NCBI GenBank assembly: GCA_008933805.1
Contig: WBUH01000003.1
Span: forward strand, 1 to 64,000
Origin: Bacteroidota bacterium
GTDB lineage: Bacteria > Bacteroidota > Bacteroidia > UBA8524
Reading direction: 5' to 3'
Length of the DNA: 64,000 nt
Shown: piece by piece, positions 38,837 to 48,285 of the stretch
Layout of the letters: each line of letters opens with the position of its first letter
How positions within the stretch are numbered: the first letter of the stretch is position 1
Position numbers and translations under genes: made by a program
Notes under the pieces: model-generated
Told to the model about the DNA's origin: nothing
The model's input: the letters and a program-made list of their open reading frames with translations, nothing else
The model's database searches: none

Positions 38837-39235
38837 CTATTTGCTGTTGGCTTTTGGCCTTTGGCTTTGTGAAATAAAATTATCGTCTTTAATTTTTGAA
38901 ATAAGATTATTGACCATTTTTTGTTCAATGGTCAATAAGCTAAAAGTCTGTTCTAATTTATCAGCGCTTGCAAACTGTAATTTTTGAATAATAATTAACT
39001 GCGTTTCCAATTCGAACGCAGAACCTAACGCCACTTCCAAAAATCTTTTATACTCAATGTCACTGTTACGGCTGCATCCCTCGGCAATATTTGACGGGAT
39101 AGATACAGAAGCTCTACAAATTTGACTAGCAAGTCCGTATTTTTCTTCGGTAGGTAATTGAGATGCTATCTCATATACTTTTAGTACCAAATCTATACCC
39201 TGCTGCCAAATAGTTAGCGTTCTAAAATTCCGCAT
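38837..39235 (-). CDS. Four-helix bundle protein (23S rRNA intervening-sequence protein family)
   Basis: Protein of 132 aa with the family pattern: [38 protein letters not shown] and [20 protein letters not shown]. The family was first seen encoded in 23S rRNA intervening sequences and is now known as free-standing genes. Here it sits between the two halves of metH with gaps of ~30 and 4 nt, so it is transcribed with them. Role unknown. Confidence 0.92.
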   Translation of the reverse strand: MRNFRTLTIWQQGIDLVLKVYEIASQLPTEEKYGLASQICRASVSIPSNIAEGCSRNSDIEYKRFLEVALGSAFELETQLIIIQKLQFASADKLEQTFSLLTIEQKMVNNLISKIKDDNFISQSQRPKANSK

Positions 39236-39265
39236 TCGTTTTTAAGTTTTGCTAATTGCCAATTG

Positions 39266-40291
39266 CTAAACGCTAACAGCCTCTTTGCTCTTTGTCTTCC
39301 TCGGTTCATACCTCGCCGCCACTTCGGCTATTGCCTTAATGTGGTCAGGGGTAGTTCCGCAGCAACCGCCCACAATATTTACCAAGCCCTCTTTCAAAAA
39401 CTCTTCAATTTGGTTGGCCATGTCTTCGGGGGTTTGGTCGTACTGTCCGAACTCGTTGGGCAATCCCGCATTAGGGTGCGCACTTACAAAGAAATCAGAT
39501 TTTTGATCCATCACCTGTAAATACGGACGCAACGCTGACGCTCCCAACGCACAATTAAGCCCGATACTTAATAAGGGCAAGTGCGAGGTCGAAATCAAAA
39601 AGGCTTCTGTAGTTTGCCCGCTAAGGGTACGTCCGCTGGCATCCGTAATTGTTCCCGACACCATCACCGGAACTCGGTAGCCCAGTTCTTCAAACAGCTC
39701 CTCAAAAGCAAACAAAGTTGCTTTTGCATTTAGTGTATCGATAATAGTTTCTGCCAATAAAATATCGGCTCCGCCCTCAATAAGTGCTTTAGCTTGGTCT
39801 TTAAACGCTATTACTAATTCATCAAAAGTAACTGCGCGGTAACCGGGGTCGTTAACATCGGGTGATAGCGAAGCAGTACGGTTGGTAGGCCCCATTGAAC
39901 CTGCAACAAAACGGGGTTTATCAGGTGTTTTGGCAGTAAACTCATCGGCTATTTGTCGGGCAAGTTTTGCCGACTCATAATTGATTTGATACACCCAATC
40001 TTCCAAGCGGTAATCCGCTTGTGCGATGGTAGTACCGCTAAACGTATTGGTTTCTAATATATCTGCGCCTGCTTCTAAATACTGACGGTGAATAGCCGCC
40101 AATACATCAGGACGGGTAAGCGCCAAAAGGTCGTTATTTCCTTTTAAGGGATGAGGATGGTCTTTAAGGTTTTCGTTACGGAAATCGTTTTCTTCAAGCT
40201 TGTATCGCTGAATCATAGTACCCATTGCACCATCCAATACTAAGATACGTTGCTTTAACAGTTCTTCCAGTTGTTGCTGTTTATTTTGCAT
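39266..40291 (-). CDS. metH: Methionine synthase, homocysteine-binding part
   Basis: Protein of 341 aa matching the N-terminal domain of Met[59 protein letters not shown]. The zinc cysteines are GLNCALG and the paired [11 protein letters not shown]. It activates homocysteine. Split MetH is frequent in Bacteroidota and both parts look intact, so this is not a broken gene. First gene of the operon, preceded by a SAM-I riboswitch. Confidence 0.95.
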   Translation of the reverse strand: MQNKQQQLEELLKQRILVLDGAMGTMIQRYKLEENDFRNENLKDHPHPLKGNNDLLALTRPDVLAAIHRQYLEAGADILETNTFSGTTIAQADYRLEDWVYQINYESAKLARQIADEFTAKTPDKPRFVAGSMGPTNRTASLSPDVNDPGYRAVTFDELVIAFKDQAKALIEGGADILLAETIIDTLNAKATLFAFEELFEELGYRVPVMVSGTITDASGRTLSGQTTEAFLISTSHLPLLSIGLNCALGASALRPYLQVMDQKSDFFVSAHPNAGLPNEFGQYDQTPEDMANQIEEFLKEGLVNIVGGCCGTTPDHIKAIAEVAARYEPRKTKSKEAVSV

Positions 40292-40380
40292 ACAAAAATC
40301 ATTAGCACATTAGCCATTGATGATAAACCATCGCTGCTATTGTACGATTAACTAATAAAAAAGCTAGGATTTGTAGTCGG

Positions 40381-40497
40381 TATCTGCTCATCTTCACCCG
40401 CCACAGCAGAGGCTGTTTGGGATAGGAATTGGCACCCACCGGGATGGGTTGCCAAGACTTCACAGGGCCTAGTCCCTCCGTCTTTCTTAATAAGCAG
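40381..40497 (-). promoter_or_regulatory. SAM-I (S-box) riboswitch
   Basis: Read on the minus strand it has the S-box order. CTTATTAAGA begins P1, followed by the conserved core GGAGGGACTAGGCCCTGTGA and GGCAACC. A variable stem (CCATCCCGGTGGG) leads to GGTGCCAATTCC, and GATGAGCAG closes P1. It lies about 90 nt before metH. SAM binding would shut down methionine synthesis. A T-run (CTAGCTTTTTT) about 20 nt downstream fits an expression platform. Confidence 0.93.
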
Positions 40498-40570
40498 TGC
40501 AAAGGTACATCAATTTTTTAATTATCAAGCAGGCAAAGGGCTAATATCCAACCGCAACAACATTTTTACA

Positions 40571-41056
40571 TTACTCTTCATTTTTGCGTTGCACACTCAA
40601 CAAACCCATTTTTGCTTTCTCTACCAACTGCATGGCTCGTTTAATGCGGCTATCCACATTTTTTACTGAAGTAATGTAGTGTATCAACCCGCGTTTACTG
40701 CCTGTAGTTAGTTTATCAAAAGCCGCTTTGCCTTCAGGGTCTTCATCAAGCACAGCAATCAGCTCTTCAGGAATATCCAACTCGTTTTCATCCACTAGTA
40801 TAAACTCTGTTTGCACAGGTACGCTTAGCTGTATTTTGGCCGCTCTTCGCATTGGAGCACTTACAGAAAAGTAGCGCTCACCTGTTTTAAGGTTCTGAAT
40901 GGCTAATGCAAACGGGCTTCCATTCATGGTGCCTTTAGTTCTAATGCGCCCTTGTTTGTTAATCCGTTCGATAATCTCATCAGGAACAATTAAGATGTAA
41001 TGCATATACACCCCGTCAATACGAGTAAGCCTGGCCGCAAATTTGTACGTCTCCAT
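40571..41056 (-). CDS. DUF1905 / YdeI-OmdA type protein
   Basis: Protein of 161 aa. The first half is a DUF1905 barrel (YKFAARLTRIDGVYMHYILI, KGTMNGSPFALAIQNL, FSVSAPMRRAAKI). The second half is the short OmdA/YdeI helical domain (LIAVLDEDPEGKAAFDKL, RGLIHYITSVKNVDSRIKRA). Family members have been connected with bacteriocin resistance, but the biochemical role is unclear. ATG 41056 removes an overlap with the upstream AlkD-like gene. Confidence 0.85.
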   Translation of the reverse strand: METYKFAARLTRIDGVYMHYILIVPDEIIERINKQGRIRTKGTMNGSPFALAIQNLKTGERYFSVSAPMRRAAKIQLSVPVQTEFILVDENELDIPEELIAVLDEDPEGKAAFDKLTTGSKRGLIHYITSVKNVDSRIKRAMQLVEKAKMGLLSVQRKNEE

Positions 41057-41075
41057 GTTTGTAAACTTGTTAAAA

Positions 41076-42176
41076 TTATACCAACTCAAGGGCTGTTTCA
41101 GCGTACTCCTGTCCGTTTATCACAATCGTAATTTTGTGAATGCCCGAATAATGCTTGCGGGTCGTCATATCATGAAACCGTAAAGTACGACTAAACGATA
41201 CGGCCTTTGCTGGGTCGTAATTGTTTTCAGTAATCTTAAACAGCTTGCGATTAGCTGTTCCGTTGGCTTTCACATAATACACTCCGTACTCAACCCGTAG
41301 TTTCTCGGCTTGTTTTTCCTTTAGGGTGATTAAAAAATCCAACGTGGCCTTATCTCCAATCTTTAGTTTAGCCGGCGCAACCGTAAGCTTATCTACTTGT
41401 GCCTTAATACCTCTCTTCAAACCAAACGCATCCAGCGCATCATTATGCCCTTTTTTAAGCAACGTGCGGCTACCGTGTTTAATAATCCAATCAGTATTTG
41501 CATGGCTACCCTGCCAGCGTTTCACAATCTCCATCACCACATCGGGATTATCCTTGGCTATATCGTTTAAGTTATTGGCCACGCTACGTCGCACGGTCTC
41601 CGCAGGGTCGGTTTTTAAATTCTCAAGTATGGGTAATATTTGCGATGGGTCTTTTTTCAAAGCATGCAAAGCCATTGCCCAAGGCAAGCGCGGGCGGCAA
41701 CCCTCGCTGCTCAATCTGCGTACATAGGGATTGGGGTGCTTGCTCCACGCCAACATTTGCTGCATAGTTTGCGGATACTTCACTATAAACGGACGAATGG
41801 CAAACTCAGCACTGGCATAACAGGTAATCTTTTCAAACGCCCGCATACTGTTTTCATAATCATCTATGCCGTATAACTCCACATAATCGGGCAAAAACAT
41901 ATGCAAAAAATCCATTGCCCCTTCCCTTCCGTCAAGCAACACATCCGTTATCTTTATCAAACTATCCGCAGCCTTTTTAAAATCGTGGGGTAAAAAATCA
42001 TGCAACACCACTGCAGTATGCCGCATACGTTGTTTCAACTCAAGTGCATCCCACCCGGCAAAAAATATTTTAGAAATGAACAACGGCTTATCAAACCCTT
42101 TAATGGCCTTAGAAAGACGGTTTGTCAACGTATCAAAAAATGCAGGACTGTAGTAGTTTTTTAAAGGTTCGGGCAT
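41076..42176 (-). CDS. DNA alkylation repair protein (AlkD-like HEAT-repeat)
   Basis: Protein of 366 aa. Helical HEAT repeats typical of AlkC/AlkD glycosylases: RMRHTAVVLHDFLPHDF, FAIRPFIVKYPQTMQQML, YVRRLSSEGCRPRLPWA, AETVRRSVANNLNDIAKDNP and KHGSRTLLKKGH. The C-terminal ~100 residues are beta-rich (VAPAKLKIGDKATLDFLI). Such enzymes excise bulky or positively charged alkylated bases. Start at ATG 42176 (MPEPLKNYY). The DUF1905/OmdA gene follows about 20 nt later. Confidence 0.88.
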   Translation of the reverse strand: MPEPLKNYYSPAFFDTLTNRLSKAIKGFDKPLFISKIFFAGWDALELKQRMRHTAVVLHDFLPHDFKKAADSLIKITDVLLDGREGAMDFLHMFLPDYVELYGIDDYENSMRAFEKITCYASAEFAIRPFIVKYPQTMQQMLAWSKHPNPYVRRLSSEGCRPRLPWAMALHALKKDPSQILPILENLKTDPAETVRRSVANNLNDIAKDNPDVVMEIVKRWQGSHANTDWIIKHGSRTLLKKGHNDALDAFGLKRGIKAQVDKLTVAPAKLKIGDKATLDFLITLKEKQAEKLRVEYGVYYVKANGTANRKLFKITENNYDPAKAVSFSRTLRFHDMTTRKHYSGIHKITIVINGQEYAETALELV

Positions 42177-42251
42177 AATAGTGCAAAGGTAAAATACTAA
42201 AACAGGTTGCATGATAATCCATTAATTAAAATTACGAACTTTGCAGCGGGT

Positions 42252-44645
42252 ATGGATCGTATTTTGGCAGTATTGCTTTTGTTTACCTGTTTTAAGGCAC
42301 AGGCGGCTGATACTTTGCGTTATTACAAGCCGGCACGTTTATTTTCTACCACCTATAGCGCGGCTACCTATCCCAAACAATTTGCCCGTTTTGAACCCAA
42401 AGCTCCGGCCACAGTTAAAAGCATTATAATTACCCTTAGCGGTAATACAGGCGGAACAGCCACGGTACGAATGTTCGGGCACGAAGGCGGCTCGTCGTTT
42501 CCACAATTACAAGCCGATTTGTTTACCCCCATTACAATTACCAAGCAAACAAACGATGCTGCCGAGCGTATTGAAATTAAGCTGGACAGTTTAAAGTTGC
42601 GGGTAGAGAATAACCAGTTTTTTGTCGCCCTTACCAACATGGTGAACGTGCAATTACGCATAGGGCAGGACGCTGTACCCCCAAGTTGCAGTACCGACCC
42701 AAACAGCGGCGGGGATTATTTTTACACTACTGCCGAGAATACCCAAGGACAGTGGGCTGTGAATGGTAACCGTCCTTTTGTGATTGATGCCGTACTTGAA
42801 TACGATGCGTTGCCTGCAAAACCATGGTTTGAAGAAGTGGGTGATGTGGCCGGCTTTAAAATACCAGGTCCGCCGTATGCCGGTAATATAGCTTGCGGTG
42901 ATATTGACGGTGATAGTCACATTGATGTATTGCTTGGCGACCGTTTGTTAAAAAACAACGGCAACGGCACATTTAAGTTCATTAACCCTACAGCAGGTAT
43001 CGATTATTTTCTGCAACCCGCCGCTAACTTATTCATTGATATGGATAATAACGGTGTGGACGATATACTATTCTTATCACACGACCCTGCACAAAACTAT
43101 CTGTTTATAAACAACGGCAGTGGCTCATTTACAAAGAGACAAGTAAATTTTTCAGTTGATTTTAACGCTATTACCAGTTTTAGCGTTGCCGATGTAAACA
43201 ACGACGGCTTTCCTGATTTGTTTATTGGCCAATTGTGGGAACCCTATGGAACACCCATGCCAAATTATATGTTTATTAATGACGGGCAACTGGGGTTTAC
43301 TCTTAACAACGGCAATAAAATGCAGGGTGTTAACGGATTTAGTCGGGGCAGCCAATGGGTAGATTATGATAACGATGCGGATTTGGATTTATACGTGGCT
43401 AATTATGCAGCATCGTTAGACCGCGTTACCAGCTACGATAATTTTTTCCGTAACAACGGCGACGTTACTTGGGAGGATATTATTTCTTTTACCCCCATTG
43501 ATAATAACAACGGTACCTTGTTTTATAACATGAGTACGGGCTGTGATTGGGCTGATTATGACAACGACGGGGACATGGATTTGCTGCACAGCAATTTTTC
43601 GCATCCGCGCAATATGCCGCCCGTGCAATACCTTGCTCCTTGGGGAGCAAACGGCAGCAACATTACGGTGAAAGAAGATACCCGCATGACGGTTTTGTTT
43701 GAAAACGAAGGTGCGCCCAATTATTCGTTTAAGGATTTGATGGGACAAGTATCGCAACTACCGGGTCAAGTTTCTAAAACCGGCATCCAGTTTGAAGAAA
43801 CCCACGCCAACGCCGCCTTTGGTGATTTGAACAACGATGGTAGAATGGATATAATGACTACCACCTTTTACGGTTGTAATTTTAACGATGTATACATACA
43901 ACAGCCTGATAAAACCTTTGCTATAAAAACCTTTCACTACGGGCTAAACAAGAAGAACGGCAGCGAAAACCCTACGTTTATTGATTACGATAACGATGGT
44001 AAGCTTGATGTTTTTATAGGTCATGGACCTGCTTCTAATTTCCGTTTTTATAAAAACACCGCTCCGCACGGGGGCAACTTTGTTAGTATTGAATTGCACG
44101 GAACTACCGCCAACAAAAAAGCCATTGGTGCCCGTGTGTGGGTATATGCCGATGGTAAAGCCTACATGCAAGACGTAGTTTCTGGGCGGGGTATCAACAG
44201 CCAAAAACCATTGCGGTTGTTTTTCGGTATGGGTGCCCATAAACAGGTAGATAGTGTTATTGTGCGTTGGCCGGGCAAATCCGTTCCTGAAAAATTTAGT
44301 ACCATAACCATTAACACCCTCAACTGTTTAAACGAAGGCGGATTGGTTACTTTACGCACCACCCCTGTTGAGTCTGAATCAGCTTACAAAGTATTGGCAA
44401 GCCCCAACCCTTTCAACCATAAAGTAATGTTTAATTTCTTCCTGCAAAAAGAAGAAACTGTTGCATTACAAATTGTGGATGCTTTGGGCAGAACAGTTTA
44501 CACCTCTTCTACTATTTTCGCAGCCGGACAACAACAATTAGAGTGGCTCACCCAACAAAACGGTATTATGCCAGCACAAGGCATCTATACCTATCGTTTA
44601 CAAATAGGTGAAAGCATACAAAACGGAGTGCTGATAAAAGAATAA
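42252..44645 (+). CDS. FG-GAP/ASPIC-UnbV (CRTAC1-like) T9SS cargo protein
   Basis: Protein of ~797 aa. Signal peptide (RILAVLLLFTCFKAQA), a beta-rich N-terminal part, then about seven calcium-binding FG-GAP/VCBS blades, e.g. DIDGDSHIDVLLGD, DMDNNGVDDILF, DVNNDGFPDLFIG, DYDNDADLDLYVAN, DLNNDGRMDIMTT and DYDNDGKLDVFIG. An ASPIC/UnbV domain follows (KAIGARVWVYADG, VDSVIVRWPGK), and then a type A sorting tag (LASPNPFNHKVMF...NGVLIKE). Probably a propeller-type adhesin or binding protein on the surface. Start ATG 42252 is set by the signal peptide. Confidence 0.9.
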   Translation: MDRILAVLLLFTCFKAQAADTLRYYKPARLFSTTYSAATYPKQFARFEPKAPATVKSIIITLSGNTGGTATVRMFGHEGGSSFPQLQADLFTPITITKQTNDAAERIEIKLDSLKLRVENNQFFVALTNMVNVQLRIGQDAVPPSCSTDPNSGGDYFYTTAENTQGQWAVNGNRPFVIDAVLEYDALPAKPWFEEVGDVAGFKIPGPPYAGNIACGDIDGDSHIDVLLGDRLLKNNGNGTFKFINPTAGIDYFLQPAANLFIDMDNNGVDDILFLSHDPAQNYLFINNGSGSFTKRQVNFSVDFNAITSFSVADVNNDGFPDLFIGQLWEPYGTPMPNYMFINDGQLGFTLNNGNKMQGVNGFSRGSQWVDYDNDADLDLYVANYAASLDRVTSYDNFFRNNGDVTWEDIISFTPIDNNNGTLFYNMSTGCDWADYDNDGDMDLLHSNFSHPRNMPPVQYLAPWGANGSNITVKEDTRMTVLFENEGAPNYSFKDLMGQVSQLPGQVSKTGIQFEETHANAAFGDLNNDGRMDIMTTTFYGCNFNDVYIQQPDKTFAIKTFHYGLNKKNGSENPTFIDYDNDGKLDVFIGHGPASNFRFYKNTAPHGGNFVSIELHGTTANKKAIGARVWVYADGKAYMQDVVSGRGINSQKPLRLFFGMGAHKQVDSVIVRWPGKSVPEKFSTITINTLNCLNEGGLVTLRTTPVESESAYKVLASPNPFNHKVMFNFFLQKEETVALQIVDALGRTVYTSSTIFAAGQQQLEWLTQQNGIMPAQGIYTYRLQIGESIQNGVLIKE

Positions 44646-44647
44646 CC

Positions 44648-45115
44648 ATGCAGAAAGGCGACATTTCAAACAAGTTTAATACCCTTCGCAACAGGAACAA
44701 CGATAACGACACCGGTATTTACTGGCTTACCAAACGGATGGGTAAAATCCGTAACCTTATTATTATCGGTGGTTTTTTAGCCTTTGGTGCGTACTTGTAC
44801 TTTTGGTTTAAACAACACGGTGATAAACTGAAAACCCAGTGCGAAAAAGCTTACGAACAACAATTTAGCGGTCAGGTGATAAAAGTGTTTTTAGAAGAAA
44901 ACAGCCGCGGTATTGTTACCGTACAATTGCTAAACGGTAATGACACTGTTGAATATTTTACGGGCTGGGGCGGTCACCAAAACACAGGAGAACACATTCG
45001 TAAAGGCTATCGTATCAGCAAACAAGCCAATTCTTTTGATTTAAAGATTGTAGGTGACTCTACTACCCAACAAGCTGTTATGGAGTTAAAAGCAACCGAT
45101 ACGGTTTGTAAATAA
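44648..45115 (+). CDS. Small single-pass membrane protein of unknown function
   Basis: Protein of 155 aa, 2 nt after the FG-GAP gene and therefore probably co-transcribed. A basic N-terminus leads into one transmembrane helix (LIIIGGFLAFGAYLYFWF, ~38-55). A soluble domain of ~95 residues with beta character follows (GIVTVQLLNGNDTVEYFTG, SFDLKIVGDS). I do not recognise the family. Translation could also begin at the internal Met before GKIRNL. Confidence 0.6.
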   Translation: MQKGDISNKFNTLRNRNNDNDTGIYWLTKRMGKIRNLIIIGGFLAFGAYLYFWFKQHGDKLKTQCEKAYEQQFSGQVIKVFLEENSRGIVTVQLLNGNDTVEYFTGWGGHQNTGEHIRKGYRISKQANSFDLKIVGDSTTQQAVMELKATDTVCK

Positions 45116-45129
45116 TCACAAGAAGTCAA

Positions 45130-45640
45130 GCCATTACCTCCCTGCGCACCCTTCGGCAGGCTCAGGAAATCCCTGCGCAACCCACACTGTCAAATTGAGC
45201 GCAGCGAAATTTCTTATCTCAAATATGTCAACTCAAAGCTGAACACGCTTTTGTCATAAGATACTTCCTTCGTCAGCAGGACAGGTTTTGTGGTTACTAC
45301 CAGCACCCAGTCATGTTGAACTTGTTTCACCATCGCACTACCAATTCATGCTAAATATGAAGTGAGATCCCGAATCAAGTTCGGGATGACCGCCAGCCGC
45401 ACCTTTCGGCAGGCTCGGGAAATCCCTGCGTAACTCACACTGTCAAATTGAGCGCAGCGAAATTTCTTCGTTCAAATGTGTAGCTCAAAGCTTATCACAC
45501 ATTTCCAATAAGATGCTTCCTTCGTCAGCAGGACAGGTTTTGTGGTTACTATCAGCACCAAGTCATGTTGAACTTGTTTCAACATCGCAATACCAATTCA
45601 CATTAAATACCGAGTGCGATCCCGAATCAAGTTCGGGATG
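45130..45640. repeat. Inverted second locus of the ~250-bp repeat (about 2 copies)
   Basis: Reverse complement of the unit at 25.4-26.3 kb: CGGCAGGCTCAGGAAATCCC, TGTCAAATTGAGCGCAGCGA, AGATGCTTCCTTCGTCAGCA, GTCATGTTGAACTTGTTTC and GATCCCGAATCAAGTTCGGG. The shared ACAGGTTTTGTGGTTACTA block starts near 45281 and 45533, period ~252 bp. Nothing coding is visible between 45116 and 45750. Confidence 0.88.
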
Positions 45641-45758
45641 ACCAATATACGGCCTCTCTCCCTAGAAAAGAAAAGCCGGAGCTGGTGTCATAATCATTTA
45701 ATCTTTACTTATATTAAACTCTTATTTTCCATCTTTACATAAATTTTACAAAAAACCA

Positions 45759-45791
45759 TTTGCTAACACCAAAAATTATTATTTACCTTTG
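45759..45791 (+). promoter_or_regulatory. Consensus Bacteroidota promoter of a short transcript
   Basis: TTTG (45759-45762), 21-nt spacer, TACCTTTG (45784-45791): a full match to the Bacteroidota sigma-ABfr promoter form. The expected start of transcription is near 45798. Confidence 0.8.
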
Positions 45792-45851
45792 TAGCACAAT
45801 AAGGTATTAAACCTATATAACGAAGTTTAACCCTTTAACAGAACTAATAAA

Positions 45852-45941
45852 ATGCTAATGCACCGCGACATACAACTACTTAGCAACACCAAAGGATACG
45901 ATGGTGGGTTGCACGTCCGTGTGCCTAAACATAAAAGCTAA
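45852..45941 (+). CDS. Candidate 29-residue small protein or leader peptide
   Basis: ATG 45852 to TAA 45941 encodes MLMHRDIQLLSNTKGYDGG and then LHVRVPKHKS. It lies inside a ~200-nt unit with a consensus promoter (45759-45791) and strong terminator (45964-46003) and nothing else, about 50 nt from transcription start. It has no run of one amino acid that would suggest attenuation. It may be a small protein, a regulatory leader for the rtcB gene 135 nt downstream, or a chance frame inside a small RNA. I do not recognise the sequence. Confidence 0.45.
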   Translation: MLMHRDIQLLSNTKGYDGGLHVRVPKHKS

Positions 45942-45963
45942 ACGCTTTTAGCCCCGATATTAA

Positions 45964-46003
45964 AAGGCCCCGGACGCAGTAACAAAGCATCCGGGGCTTT
46001 TTG
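45964..46003 (+). terminator. Rho-independent terminator of the short transcript
   Basis: Stem AAGGCCCCGGA / TCCGGGGCTT (with mismatches around the loop), tail TTTTTGTTTT. It lies between the candidate small gene and rtcB. Confidence 0.9.
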
Positions 46004-46076
46004 TTTTCATGCTGAACTTGTTTCGGCATCTCATTACCACAACGGATAATGGGGCATAAAAAATAAAAATATCATA

Positions 46077-47531
46077 ATGGCTAAGAACGTAAAAATTAAT
46101 AATCACGAGCTGGCAGCCCTTGGTATCAGTGACAAAACCATACTGAAATCTATAGGACAACTGGCAAAAGTGATGATAAAAAAACAAGGCGTGGATAAAC
46201 GCAAAGTGCTTGAAATGGCGAAGCAAGTATGGGATGAACCCGAAACGGTAGAGCAAGATAAAAGCCACCCTTTTGCAGCGGTAATTCCCGAAATAAAAAA
46301 ACACAAAGCCAACGTGGTGCCTGCCATGCAGGAACACACATGGAAGCTGAGAAGCTCGCTGGGGTATGAGGTGTTTGGGGCTGACGGTATTGACAGCCAT
46401 ACCATTGCCCAAATGGATTTGGCAATGAAACTGCCCATAGCAAAAGCAGGGGCACTAATGCCCGATGCCCACGTGGGCTATGGCCTGCCGATAGGCGGTG
46501 TACTGGCAACCGATGCAAATACTGTAATACCCTTTGCCGTAGGCGTGGATATTGCCTGCCGTATGTGCTTAAGTGTGTTTGACCTGCCCGGAAACAGGGT
46601 GTTTGAAGATGCTGATACCCTGAAAAAACTGCTGGTTGATCATACGGTGTTTGGCAGCGGCGGAGAAACCAAAGTGAAGCACGATGAATCGCTTTTTGAC
46701 CGCACCGACTGGAATGCTTTTTCAGGATTGAAACGGCTGAAAGATAAGGCATGGCGACAATTAGGAACATCAGGCACAGGGAACCATTTTGTTGAATGGG
46801 GAATTATTGATGTTACTGCACCCGTAACAGGCTTTAATGTACCGGCAGGCCAATACCTTGCTTTGCTTTCGCACTCAGGCTCACGCGGCTTTGGGGCGCA
46901 TATTGCCAATACCTACAGCAATATTGCCATGCGAAAAACCCGCTTGGTAAAAGAGGTGAAACACTTGGCGTGGCTGGATTTGGGCAGTGAAGAAGGACAA
47001 GAATACTGGCTGGCGATGAACCTTGCTGGAGATTATTCGAGTGCCAACCACCACGAGATTCACAGCAAAATGGCTAAAGCATTACGCCAACGACCCATAG
47101 CACGGGTAGAAAACCATCACAATTTTGCATGGAAAGAAACCCTGCCCAATGGCGAAGAGGTAATAATGCACCGCAAAGGAGCTACTCCCGCCGGCGAAGG
47201 TGTGCTGGGCATTATACCCGGCAGTATGCTGGCACCCGGTTATGTGGTAATGGGCAAAGGCGGGCAAGGCTCGCTCAACTCGGCATCACACGGGGCGGGT
47301 AGAGCCATGTCGAGAAGTGCCGCTAAAAGTATGTTCACGCTTCACCAAATGAAAAAACGGTTAAGCGCACAAGGCATACAACTGATTGGTGGTGATGTGG
47401 ATGAATCGCCGATGGCCTACAAAAACATCGAGCAGGTAATGGCCGCACAAACCAATTTGGTAGATGTGCTGGCAAAATTCAGCCCGCAAATTGTACGCAT
47501 GGCCGAAGGCCGTGAGCCCAGCGAAGATTAA
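46077..47531 (+). CDS. rtcB: RtcB-family RNA ligase
   Basis: Protein of 484 aa. Mn-binding and catalytic segments are visible: MPDAHVGYGLPIGGV, FAVGVDIACRMCLSV (metal-ligand Asp and Cys), GTSGTGNHFVEWG, ALLSHSGSRGFG, VENHHNFAW, GSMLAPGYVVMGKGG and the guanylylated-His motif SHGAGRAMSRSAA. RtcB joins 2',3'-cyclic phosphate to 5'-OH RNA ends using GTP and acts in RNA repair. No archease or rtcA is adjacent. The terminator at 45964-46003 separates it from the upstream short transcript, unless that terminator is regulated. Confidence 0.95.
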   Translation: MAKNVKINNHELAALGISDKTILKSIGQLAKVMIKKQGVDKRKVLEMAKQVWDEPETVEQDKSHPFAAVIPEIKKHKANVVPAMQEHTWKLRSSLGYEVFGADGIDSHTIAQMDLAMKLPIAKAGALMPDAHVGYGLPIGGVLATDANTVIPFAVGVDIACRMCLSVFDLPGNRVFEDADTLKKLLVDHTVFGSGGETKVKHDESLFDRTDWNAFSGLKRLKDKAWRQLGTSGTGNHFVEWGIIDVTAPVTGFNVPAGQYLALLSHSGSRGFGAHIANTYSNIAMRKTRLVKEVKHLAWLDLGSEEGQEYWLAMNLAGDYSSANHHEIHSKMAKALRQRPIARVENHHNFAWKETLPNGEEVIMHRKGATPAGEGVLGIIPGSMLAPGYVVMGKGGQGSLNSASHGAGRAMSRSAAKSMFTLHQMKKRLSAQGIQLIGGDVDESPMAYKNIEQVMAAQTNLVDVLAKFSPQIVRMAEGREPSED

Positions 47532-47688
47532 ACGCCGCTGAGATTGTAAGAACGCTCCCCTATCCGACAAGAAAACCGCTTGTTGATACTGTAATTTTTA
47601 ACACCATCCTTTATTAAACTTTTGCTATTTGGCAATTGCAGGGATGTATTTTGTTCAGATAAATGTAATAACTAAAAATATTAAATAT

Positions 47689-48201
47689 ATGGCTTTATTT
47701 ACCCGTGGCAACCTTTGCAAATTATGCGGGGTGCCAATGGAAAACCGCAGGGATGTTATCATCTTCCCACACTTGGTGAGCAACCTGCACGATCCTTTGT
47801 TTGTTTTTAACGGTGCTGCGCTACACAAAATTTGTGTAAACCAACACCCTTGGGGCAAAATGGCAGTGCGCCAAAAACAATTTGTGCACGAAACCATTTT
47901 ACCCAACGCAAACAGGGAGTGTGTATTGTGCCACCAAAAAATAACCGATGCAGCCCAATTAATTGCTACTGGGATATTAACCCCCGATACAACAAACCCA
48001 TTGTTCCGTTTCAACTGGCTTGAGGCACACAAAAGGTGCATACCGCACTGGAAAGAATTGCCTGTACTGGTGAATGAGTTACAAAAGTTTGCTAAAAGCG
48101 GTAAATGGGTTGATTTTACTCCCGAACACCGCGCAATGGATAAGTTGCTGGATGTTTTGCGGCCCCTTGTACCCGGCCGTGCCGAAAGTGCACGCTTATA
48201 A
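47689..48201 (+). CDS. Protein with two CX2C-X32-HX2C modules, probable zinc sites
   Basis: Protein of 170 aa. C10-x2-C13, H46-x2-C49 and again C78-x2-C81, H114-x2-C117: both halves have exactly 32 residues between the pairs. Both halves share CKLCG/CVLCH and PLFVFNGAALHKIC/PLFRFNWLEAHKRC, so it is an internal duplication. Each module should bind one zinc. I recognise no family. It follows rtcB by ~160 nt on the same strand. ATG 47689 (MALFTRGNLC) is preferred over an upstream ATG at 47629. Confidence 0.75.
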   Translation: MALFTRGNLCKLCGVPMENRRDVIIFPHLVSNLHDPLFVFNGAALHKICVNQHPWGKMAVRQKQFVHETILPNANRECVLCHQKITDAAQLIATGILTPDTTNPLFRFNWLEAHKRCIPHWKELPVLVNELQKFAKSGKWVDFTPEHRAMDKLLDVLRPLVPGRAESARL

Positions 48202-48239
48202 TATTACAACGGCAAAGCAGTAATTGATTTGTATAGGCC

Positions 48240-48285
48240 AAAGGCACTAGGTGAGATAACAATTCACTTTAGTGCCTTTTGTTTA
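48240..48285 (+). terminator. Rho-independent terminator
   Basis: Stem AAAGGCACTA / TAGTGCCTTT with an inner GTGA...TCAC and a tail TTTTGTTT, 39 nt after the two-module zinc protein. The remaining ~220 nt up to the next gene hold only a TAGCTTTG -7-like element at 48352-48359. Confidence 0.88.

Noticed and set aside
36127-40291. metH as a gene broken by insertion
   Set aside because: Both parts begin and end at domain borders, have intact motifs and tight operon spacing; split MetH is common in the phylum.
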